A stretch of 64,000 nt of DNA, taken from positions 20,844,047-20,908,046 of the forward strand of contig JAAONU010000010.1 in assembly GCA_012932295.1 (NCBI GenBank), given 5' to 3'. The position numbers and the translations under genes are program-made. This DNA comes from Cyclina sinensis. Taxonomy: Eukaryota; Mollusca; Bivalvia; Venerida; Veneridae. Below, piece by piece: positions 47,857-56,098 of the stretch; position 1 is the stretch's first letter; every line of letters begins with the position of its first letter. Under the pieces are notes generated by a model. That model was not told where the DNA came from and made no database searches. It saw nothing but the letters and a program-made list of their open reading frames with translations.

Positions 47857-47892
47857 TCTGCGGACGGACAGACGGACGGACGGACCGACTGA
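47857..47892. repeat. GACG-rich short tandem repeat
   Basis: GCGGACGGACAGACGGACGG then ACGGACCGAC, a tetranucleotide-like (GGAC)n tract. Confidence 0.75.
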
Positions 47893-48315
47893 CCAATGCA
47901 CGTGAATTCAATAAAGCTCCCAGATATTCTATCTGGGTATGATTAATATAACTCCCGACAAAATTTGATCGGTTTTGAAAAAATATCGTCCGATTATGTT
48001 TGAACTTTTGCTTCTTATAAAATATTATCAAGAAGTTAAGTCGAGAAATTATACCATTTGACTTTTCTCACAATCAAGTAAATGAGAAGAATACTTTTTT
48101 TCTCTTTTATATCTTTCCTGTAAATTATGATATTGCACTATATTCGTAAACAGTGAATACTAAATAGTGAAGTTATTTTCTTATCAAATCAATATTTTGC
48201 TCTCGAAAGTTTGGAGACGAGAATTCTATTTATCAAAATACATTTTAATTGGATATGGAGACAAAAATGATACACGTTTAACATTTCTTTTTGATAAATA
48301 TGAAATATTTTTCTA

Positions 48316-48356
48316 AAAGGATATCACGATATCACAAAAGGATATCACGATATCCC
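48316..48356. repeat. 21-bp tandem duplication
   Basis: AAAGGATATCACGATATCAC occurs twice in direct succession. The unit is itself nearly palindromic (GATATCACGATATC). Confidence 0.75.
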
Positions 48357-48850
48357 TGTAAAGACTGTTTAGGTTCTTCAAGTGCAGTGATGAGTGATAG
48401 GTTAGCATTGACAGACACTTCAGCGAGATTAATGGCTTTTAGTTAGATTCTTCCGTCGGTGTTTTGAACATGATATTCGGGACCAACAATCTAAATCACC
48501 ATGGTATTTCAAAGATTGGAAATAGATATTTTTCAGCAAATTCCATTTAATGTAAGGAGTTCGTAAAGAAATTATAAGCAAGTGAATGACAGACGACGTA
48601 GATTTAAGGAGACGTAAGTGTGGTTATCTTTATATCGTCTGCTGAAAATTGAAAATAGACCCGTAGATGGGAAACTATAGCTAAGCACTTCGACTCACAT
48701 CGTCTTTCAAATATGATTTTGAACAAGGCTCCATATCTGGGTGCTTTCTATGGGTGTTTTTGATATGTTATGCTTTCTGAGGTTCCCTTTATTGTTATAC
48801 CAAATAATCAAAGATCACTTTGAGTCCTTTTTTTCTATGAATAATTGAGT
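48357..48850. other. non-coding stretch
   Basis: No gene or repeat recognised. Confidence 0.4.
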
Positions 48851-49080
48851 GGCGGCGTGGCCGAGTGGTTAACGCGTCGGACTAAAAGTCGAAGGATTGC
48901 TAGCCGCACGGGTTCAAACCCTAGTCAGGGGCAAGCCGTTGTTTCCTTGAGCAAGAAACTTTACACTCATTGCTTAGTACTGGTTAGTTCCAGGAACGGA
49001 TTCGAGAGTGTGTCTATAAGCTAAAAGCTTCCTACACAATCGAACTAAAATAAATTTGGTATAAACTAAACTAAACTAAG
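48851..49080 (+). mobile_element. tRNA-derived SINE (family 3), complete-looking
   Basis: The head (48851-48933) is tRNA-Ser/Leu-like: GGCGTGGCCGAGTGGTTAA (A box), a long variable region and GGGTTCAAACCCT (B box). The anticodon arm pairs only as GACT-AAA-AGTC and not as five pairs with a seven-base loop. A central domain follows with CCTTGAGCAAGAAACTTTAC and TAGTACTGGTTAGTTCCAGG. The element ends in a simple ACTAA repeat (AACTAAACTAAACTAAG). Head, central domain and simple tail in this order are standard SINE architecture. Confidence 0.85.
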
Positions 49081-51350
49081 AATACAACGAAATATGCCTT
49101 TACAACTTCCGTTCCTGAAATATACAATATCTGCTTTCATCCATCCATAAGAAAAGAGAAAATTGTGGCAAAAGTCTAATTCAACTGATTCTCAGTAATA
49201 AAGTTTGCCACGACTGGATATTATCGAAATATCATTGAAACGCGCAGATCGGACGTTGAATCGGTGTAATGTCATACAACAATCCAATATTGATAGGAAA
49301 TTGAATATTAAAAACAATCTTCCTGTGAAGTTCAATATACAAAAAGTGTCTGAAATGATTGTAATGAAAGAAAAGCCTATCTCAGTGCGGGATATGCTTT
49401 TGTATGAAACACATTTACACCATAATTTCTCATTAATAGTGGCACAGGATTTTAATAAATGTCTGCCTGAATGTATTTCTTTTTTGAAAAAAAAATGTCG
49501 GTCCGTTACGGCGACGATACTCTCACATAACTGTCTCTACATTCTGCACCTACCTGGCAAGACACCCTTTAAACAACGTGTGGATGCCACAACACACGTA
49601 AATCCATGCCATACTAGCACAACAAGAGTAGCCAAGACTTGAGATAGTCCGTCTTGCTTGCGATTCTTGACGACCATGCCTACACCGCTGTCTCAAAGCT
49701 ACGCCAATCTCTATCATAAAGCCCGACACACTGCCTTTGCGATCTTTTACCGCGAACTCGCTAAGGAAATTTCGTATTCAAATCTGTCACGCTGTATTAA
49801 GCGCAACTAGTTGACAACAGCGTTATTCTGATCTTGAAGACCCCATCAAGACCTTGCAAATATCTTTAAGATTCTGGCTGTTTTAGTTCATTCATTACTA
49901 CATAACAATTGTGAAATCGTATAAAAATATTCAAGAGTGTTCAAAGTTCCTATAGCGCAGCTGCGGCCCATTGCGAACGTTCCTGCAAAATCTGAAATGA
50001 TAATTTGATCAAACCTACCTTCACTTCTGCTTCCCTTATCCTCTCTTATTTTATAGATTTAGAAAAGATTTGTCAGATATCAGTGCATACAAATGAACAG
50101 CCTTTGTATTAGCAACAGTATTACTCTTGAATGTTAACCTAAAAGATTTTTATCGAGTAGGTACAATACTTTGCTTCTTTCAGCAAATGTTTGTATTTTC
50201 TCAGCTTAGAATGCCTACGACAAAGAGTGTGGCCGTGTGACTGATATAGACAATTCAACTTTTAGTTGATCCAGCATATCTATCTAACAAATTTAAAACT
50301 AGACACTGAAGCAAGTTACTAGTAAATATATAGTGACCACTAGTTTTCTCTTTGTAATTTCAAACGTTACATTTGTATTATAGGTGATAAAGATATAAAT
50401 GTTCTAAAGTTGTTAAACTAAACACTTCTCTCCCATCAAATGTTTCAAATAAAATGAAGCGGTTGTAAAAATATTTCAAATGTTCCCCTTCAAGTTGTAT
50501 GCTGTACAAAAAAACAAATCCCATAACCCCATGTTCTAATTAAGAATAAATCAAGGGAAATTGACTGAAGGATAATTATGGGAAAGTACTATAAAAGTAT
50601 TAAAATACACAGAAATCAGTAGATTCGCCTGTTGTTAGGTTTCCCTGTGTTTGCTGTTAAAGAAGACAACAAAAGCTTTTTACTTGATAGTTTATTTACA
50701 GTCTGCTACTAAAGATATATGACCATTGGATGTTCTAAGGCGTATCTTTTAAAACAATAAGAAATTTAGCGTAGAGAATTATGTTTGGAACAATTAACCG
50801 TTGCTTTGCCATTATGCAAATAGATTTGCCTGTCGTTGAAGGTTTTATTCCATGTATCTTGAACTTGGATCTTTGTCCTGAAACTCTAGTTAATGACAAG
50901 AAAGCTTTCAGAATTAGTAAGATACACATGTATACAAACTTAAGTAAGTTAATTGTTCGACCCCCGCTTTGAGGAAAGTATTCAAAATTTATAAAGGCCT
51001 CTGTTGCATTGCCAGTTTTACTTAGAACCTTTTTTCTAAAGTTAAAATATTACAGTAACTAATACATCATTGCTTTCTTACTTCTTATCCACTCTCTCTA
51101 AAATCTCTTAAAGCAAACTTATTCAGAGATGGTTCGTTGATGCAAAAACGAAAAATAGAAAATGTTTATTCACCTAGAAATTCTAGCTGTAATTGTGAAG
51201 AACATTTATAAACTAATTTGCTGACTCATTTCTTTGTCACAAAAACACAACGCAGTAAAAAAAATTTACACACTTGTATTCGTAAAAAAAATTACCCCGT
51301 TAGTCACGGGGTAGATACTTCATTTATATTGTTGATTTTGATAACATTGT
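49081..51350. other. stretch with one long but unsupported open frame
   Basis: A plus-strand frame is open for about 145 codons (49205-49642) but begins at a TTG, not an ATG. It has no pyrimidine-rich acceptor before it and matches no family I know. I leave it uncalled as a gene. Nothing else was recognised. Confidence 0.35.
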
Positions 51351-51354
51351 ATAA

Positions 51355-51428
51355 TTAGGCTCAGTGGTGTAGATCGCCGCTCAACATTTTACTGACCGAA
51401 AGGGCATGGGTTCGAATCCTGGTGAAAT
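51355..51428 (+). mobile_element. tRNA-like sequence, probably SINE head
   Basis: TTAGGCTCAGTGGTGTAGA resembles a D arm with an A box, and GCATGGGTTCGAATCCTGG a T arm with a B box, at tRNA-like spacing. The anticodon arm between them is not a clean five-pair stem. No shared SINE body was identified downstream, so a decayed tRNA pseudogene is the alternative. Confidence 0.55.
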
Positions 51429-51713
51429 CAAATTTCTTTTTTCAGTTTTCATGGTGTATAAAAGCAAAATGATATCTTTTTTTCCATAGTATATAAACTA
51501 CAAGTAAATTTTAAGGAAAAAAAAAACTCAGCTAAATGCTGCGAGTCAGTCGCTTTAATTAAGATGTTGTTTTGTGTGACATTTTGATTGAGAGATACGC
51601 ATATTGATTGTACAAGGATTTTGTCAAACTCCGCGCACCGGTTACGCTACGCTCAGTAACCACTGCCTACACACGAATCACGTGATGATGGTCTTATCAC
51701 ATGATTGTGTCAA

Positions 51714-51815
51714 GATGGCGGAGACGCCAAAGAAACCGTTGAAAAATTGTTTCATCTGTGATAAACAGCCGACACTATCATTTGAGCTCTGGTGTCAAGT
51801 CTGCCGATATGATTG
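51714..51815 (+). CDS. 33-codon ORF or first exon with a CX2C-X11-CX2C pattern
   Basis: TCAAGATGG gives a favourable initiation context (A at -3, G at +4). The peptide MAETPKKPLKNCFIC then continues to a CQVC pair, with Cys12, Cys15, Cys27 and Cys30, a spacing compatible with a small zinc ribbon or zinc knuckle. A TGA follows Asp33. The upstream in-frame codons are open, but the ATG at 51714 is chosen for its context. No good GT donor lies before the stop, so it would have to be a microprotein, or the start of a gene whose donor I cannot place. The length is within chance range, so the call is tentative. Confidence 0.25.
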
Positions 51816-51816
51816 A

Positions 51817-52563
51817 CAAAATTTCATTTCTGTTAAAGAAGAACTTTAGTACAGTAGTATTGATGATTTGAATGATTTCTTTTTCAAAAGCGGTCATATT
51901 GTTTTGAAATAAACGGTGCGATATTAAAAATTATTCTCATAAAATTTATGTTTCCGAAATTATTTTATATTTGAGTTCACATCTAACACCATACAGTCTT
52001 GAAATATTAGCAAAACTGTGTTTACTTTTTTAAAAAAAATCAAAATTGAAAAAAAAAAACCATATCGTCAAAAACCTTGACGAAAATGTTGTGACGGCAG
52101 AGATCTAATCCTGTAAGGGGTGATCACTGCGTGGGAGATTGGGATTTTGTATTTATTAAGAACAACAAGTTTGTCGACGTAGATGCATTATTATGAAGAT
52201 TGTTTTTATTCGAGAACTGAACAATTAAAGAATGGACGTTACTATTGCCTGCCATTCATATTTTACAACGTTTCACGGTGTTTTATCAAGCCAGAATTTA
52301 CGTTTTTGTTGGGTATTGTAACTTTTTTATGAACTAAATAAAATCAAGGTGAGATTTCTCAGCGCAGTTTTCGCGAAAGAAATCTGAGGCAATTATTTAG
52401 AAATTATGTGTAATTATTAAGATGAAGATTAATCGTAAATCAAATTGACTCAAAACGAGAGAAATGAAATTACAATTAATAGGATACTTCTCTAAATTAA
52501 ACAATTATATCACCTATAAAGCTAAGGTATGATTCAAAATAAAATATACCAAAATTAATCTAA
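51817..52563. other. non-coding stretch before the large foldback element
   Basis: No gene or repeat recognised. Confidence 0.4.
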
Positions 52564-52573
52564 TTAGAACTTA
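52564..52573. repeat. 9-10-bp target-site duplication, left copy
   Basis: TTAGAACTTA, repeated exactly at 56089-56098 at the other border of the 3.5-kb element. The first T could belong to either the duplication or the element, so the length is 9 or 10 bp. Confidence 0.75.
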
Positions 52574-54097
52574 ATGTATAGGAAGTAAGCAGTAGCAGTA
52601 CGCAGCAGTAAAAAAACGTGAAGTTGGCAGTAGCAGTACGAGCAGTAGCAGTAAACTAAAACGTGAAGTTGGCAGTAGCAGTAACAGCAGTAGCAGTAAA
52701 CTAAAACGTGAAGTTGGCAGTAGCAGTACGAGCAGTAGCAGTAAACTAAAACGTGAAGTTGGCAGTAGCAGTACGAGCAGTAGCAGTAAACTAAAACGTG
52801 AAGATGGCAGTAGAAGTACGAGCAGTAGAAGTGCACTAAAACGTGAAGTTGGCAGTAGCAGTACGAGCAGTAGCAGTAAACTAAACCGTGAAGTTGGCAG
52901 TATCAGTACGAGCAGTAGCAGTAAACTAAAACGTGAATTTGGCAGTAGCAGTACGAGCAGTAGCAGTAAACTAAAACGTGAAGTTGGCAGTAGCAGTAAC
53001 AGCAGTAGCAGTAAACACAAACGTGAAGTTGGCAGTAGCAGTACGAGCAGTAGCAGTAAACAAAAACGTGAAGTTGGCAGTAGCAGTAACAGCAGTAGCA
53101 GTAAACTAAAACGTGAATTTGGCAGTAGCAGTACGAGCAGTAGCAGTAAACTAAAACGTGAAGTTGGCAGTAGCAGTACGAGCAGTAGCAGTAAACAAAA
53201 ACGTGAAATTGGCAGTAGCAGTACGAGCAGTAGCAGTAAACTAAAACGTGAAGTTGGCAGTAGCAGTACGAGCAGTAGCAGTAAACTAAAACGTGAAGTT
53301 GGCAGTAGCAGTACGAGCAGTAGCAGTAAACTAAAACGTGAAGTTGGCAGTAGCAGTAACAGCAGTAGCAGTAAACTAAAACGTGAAGTTGGCAGTAGCA
53401 GTACGAGCAGTAGCAGTAATCTAAAACGTGAAGTTGGCAGTAACAGTACGAGCAGTAGCAGTAAACTAAAACGTGAATTTGGCAGTAGCAGTACGAGCAG
53501 TAGCAGTAAACTAAAACGTGAAGTTGGCAGTAGCAGTAACAGCAGTAGCAGTAAACAAAAACGTGAAGTTGGCAGTAGCAGTACGAGCAGTAGCAGTAAA
53601 CAAAAACGTGAAGTTGGCAGTAGCAGTAACAGCAGTAGCAGTAAACTAAAACGTGAATTTGGCAGTAGCAGTACGAGCAGTAGCAGTAAACTAAAACGTG
53701 AAGTTGGCAGTAGCAGTACGAGCAGTAGCAGTAAACAAAAACGTGAAATTGGCAGTAGCAGTACGAGCAGTAGCAGTAAACTAAAACGTGAAGTTGGCAG
53801 TAGCAGTACGAGCAGTAGCAGTAAACTAAAACGTGAAGTTGGCAGTAGCAGTACGAGCAGTAGCAGTAAACTAAAACGTGAAGTTGGCAGTAGCAGTAAC
53901 AGCAGTAGCAGTTAACTAAAACGTGAAGTTGGCAGTAGCAGTACGAGCAGTAGCAGTAATCTAAAACGTGGAGTTGGCAGTAGCAGTACGAGCAGTAGCA
54001 GTAAACTAAAACGTGAAGTTGGCAGTAGCAGTAACAGCAGTAGCAGTAAATAAAACGTGAAGCTGGCAGTGGCAGTAACAGCAGTAGCAGTAGGAAA
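52574..54097. repeat. left arm: about 33 units of a 45-bp minisatellite
   Basis: Units alternate between CAGTACGAGCAG and CAGTAACAGCAG variants and between GAAGTT, GAATTT and GAAATT. A 540-bp block of twelve units (52901-53440) is repeated almost exactly at 53441-53980, a higher-order duplication. Because 45 is divisible by three, several frames are stop-free. These give Leu-rich or Tyr-Cys-rich open frames (YCYCSYCYCQLHVLV per unit) that I regard as artefacts. Confidence 0.9.
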
Positions 54098-55041
54098 GTC
54101 TTAAAAGTCTTGAAAGTTTCAATGAAAATAAAACATGTTAAAACATCAACAGACCCTCCCGAGTCCATTGCGTAGTTCTGCGACTGTTTCTGGCACTCTT
54201 GCAAATTTTCGTGAATTTTAGTGCCAATCCGAAAAATGTCATTTTTAATGTCTAGGGACCCTCCTAAGTCGATTTTTCCGGTCTGCGACTGTTTCTGACA
54301 CACTCGCAGACTTTCAGGAATTTTGGTGCCACTTGGGAAAATGTCATTTTTAATGTCTAGGGACCCTCCCGTGTTGATTTTACCGGTCTGCGACTGTTTC
54401 TGACACACTCGCAGACTTTCAGGAATTTTAATGCCACTTGGGAAAATGTCATTTTTAATGTCTAGGGACCCTCCCATGTTGATTTTATCGGTCTGGGACT
54501 GTTTCTGACACACTCGCAGACTTTCAGGAATTTTGGTGCCAATCGGGAAAATATCATTTTTTATGTCTAGGGACCCTCCCATGTCGATTTCATCGGTCTG
54601 CGACTGTTTCTGACACTCTCGCAGACTTCCAGGAATTTTGGTGCTAATCGGGAAAATGCCATTTTTAATGTCTACGGACCCTCCCGTGTCGATTTTACTG
54701 GTCTGTGACTGTTTCTGACACTCTCGCAGACTTTCAGGAATTTTGGTGCCAATCGGGAAAATGTCATATTTAAGGTCTAGCCATCCTCCCGGGTCAATTT
54801 TACCGGTCTGCAACTGTTTCTAACCCTCTCGTAGACTTTCAGGAATGTTGGTGCCAAAATTGAAAAAATGTCATTTTTTATGTTAAGGTACCCTCCGGTG
54901 TCCATTGTTACGGTCTGCTACTGTTTCTGACATTAATGCAAACTTTCAGGAATTTGGTGCCAATCTAGAAAGTCTAGCTACCATCCCGGTTCGATTACAC
55001 CGGTCTGAGACTGTTTCAAACACTTTCGCAGACTTTCAGAG
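54098..55041. repeat. core: about eight to nine units of a 105-bp repeat
   Basis: GTCTG (of GGTCTGCGACTGTTTCTGAC) recurs at 54281, 54386, 54491, 54596, 54701 and 54806, exactly 105 bp apart. Further copies lie at about 54175, 54913 and 55003, where indels change the spacing to about 106, 107 and 90. All units have one orientation, so the core is asymmetric between symmetric arms. Read on the minus strand the six regular units give a 35-residue peptide repeat. Confidence 0.9.
54170..54813 (-). CDS. possible coding part of the core: 35-residue peptide repeats
   Basis: From an ATG at 54813 the minus strand is open through six 35-codon repeats, then reads on without a stop through the left-arm array as far as 52903 (636 codons in all). 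Each repeat resembles GGSLDIKNDIFPIGTKIPES followed by LRECQKQS and QTGKID. A Gly-Gly, an Ile-Phe-Pro and a Cys-Gln-Lys-Gln-Ser recur in every regular unit, although individual residues vary. There is no signal peptide, membrane span or known domain. The flanking degenerate units have frame-breaking indels. Exact 105-bp periodicity alone keeps a frame open, so this is weak evidence of coding. It could be a remnant of a captured repeat-protein exon. Confidence 0.2.
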
Positions 55042-56088
55042 TTTCCTACTGCTACTGCTGTTACTGCTACTGCCAACTTCACGTTTTTGTTTACTGCTTC
55101 TGCTCGTACTGCTACTGCCAACTTTACGTTTTAGTTTACTGCTACTGCTGGTACTGCTACTGCCAACTTCACGTGTTAGTTTACTGCTACTGCTGGTACT
55201 GCTACTGCCAATTTCACGTTTTAATTTACTGCTACTGCTCGTACTGCTACTGTCAACTTCACGTTTTACTTAACTGCTACTGCTGGTACTGCTACTGCCA
55301 ACTTCACGTTTTAGTTTACTGCTACTGCTCGTACTGCTACTGCCAACTTAACGTTTTTGTTTACTGTTACTGCTCGTACTGCTACTGCCAACTTCACGTT
55401 TTAGTTTACTGCTACTGCTCGTACTGCTACTGCCAACTTCACGTTTTTGTTTACTGCTACTGCTCGTACTGCTACTGCCAACTTCACGTTTTACTTAACT
55501 GCTACTGCTGGTACTGCTACTGCCAACTTCACGTTTTAGTTTACTGCTACTGCTCGTACTGCTACTGCCAACTTCACGTTTTAGTTTACTGCTACTGCTC
55601 GTACTGCTACTGCCAACTTCACGTTTTAGTTTACTGCTACTGCTCGTACTGCTACTGCCAACTTCACGTTTTTGTTTACTGCTACTGCTGTTACTGCTAC
55701 TGCCAACTTCACGTTTTTGTTTACTGCTACTGCTGTTACTGCTACTGCCAACTTCACGTTTTTGTTTACTGCTACTGCTCGTACTGCTACTGCCAACTTC
55801 ATGTTTTAATTTACTGCTACTGCTGGTACTGCTACTGCCAACTTCACGTTTTAATTTACTGCTACTGCTCGTACTGCTACTGCCAACTTCACGTTTTTGT
55901 TTACTGCTACTGCTGGTACTGCTACTGCCAATTTCACGTTTTAATTTACTGCTACTGCTGGTACTGCTACTGCCAACTTCACGTTTTAGTTTACTGCTAC
56001 TGCTCGTACTGCTACTGCCAACTTCACGTTTGATTTAAATTCTACTGCCAACTGCTACTGCTTACTGCTACTGCCAACTTCCTATTAG
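55042..56088. repeat. right arm: about 22 units of the 45-bp minisatellite, inverted
   Basis: Units read TTTACTGCTACTGCTCGTAC then TGCTACTGCCAACTTCACG on the plus strand, the reverse complement of the left arm. Variants CTGCTGGTAC and ACTTAACTGC, not frequent on the left, show that the arms have partly evolved apart. It is shorter than the left arm by about 480 bp. A stop-free frame (55173-56033) is again a by-product of the 45-bp period. Confidence 0.9.
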
Positions 56089-56098
56089 TTAGAACTTA
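56089..56098. repeat. 9-10-bp target-site duplication, right copy
   Basis: TTAGAACTTA, an exact match to 52564-52573. Confidence 0.75.

Larger units (their letters stand above)
52574..56088. mobile_element. 3.5-kb foldback-type element: inverted 45-bp arrays around a 105-bp array
   Basis: The left arm (52574-54097) and right arm (55042-56088) are reverse complements in type. Both are arrays of a 45-bp unit made of GGCAGTAGCAGTACGAGCAG, TAGCAGTAAACTAAAACG and TGAAGTT. The outer termini also pair: ATGTATAGGAAGT at the left, and CTAATAGGAAGT when the right end is reverse-complemented. So do the inner borders, CAGTAGGAAA. The core (54098-55041) is a different, 105-bp array. A 9-10-bp direct repeat flanks the whole. 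Long inverted repeats made of short tandem repeats around a central segment, with a 9-bp target duplication, are what is known of Drosophila Foldback (FB) elements. No transposase domain is visible, so it would be non-autonomous. An alternative is an inverted satellite formed by recombination, but the exact flanking duplication argues for insertion. Confidence 0.85.

Noticed and set aside
48851..48933. Functional tRNA-Ser or tRNA-Leu gene
   Set aside because: The anticodon arm does not form five pairs around a seven-base loop, and a SINE central domain and simple-repeat tail follow directly.
49205..49642. A 145-codon plus-strand frame as a gene
   Set aside because: It starts at TTG with no upstream ATG or pyrimidine-rich acceptor and matches no known family. 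The length is near the upper end of chance frames in a window this size.
52571..54060. Leu-rich (LLLLLVLLLPTSRFS-type) and Tyr/Cys-rich (YCYCSYCYCQLHVLV-type) open frames as membrane or keratin-like proteins
   Set aside because: The 45-bp unit has no stop in several frames, so long frames are automatic in both the arm and its inverted partner. Two overlapping frames are equally long and no start or splice context supports either.
52574..56088. CRISPR array
   Set aside because: The repeats are contiguous and spacers are not unique, since the whole unit repeats. The array is inverted about a core, and the genome is eukaryotic.
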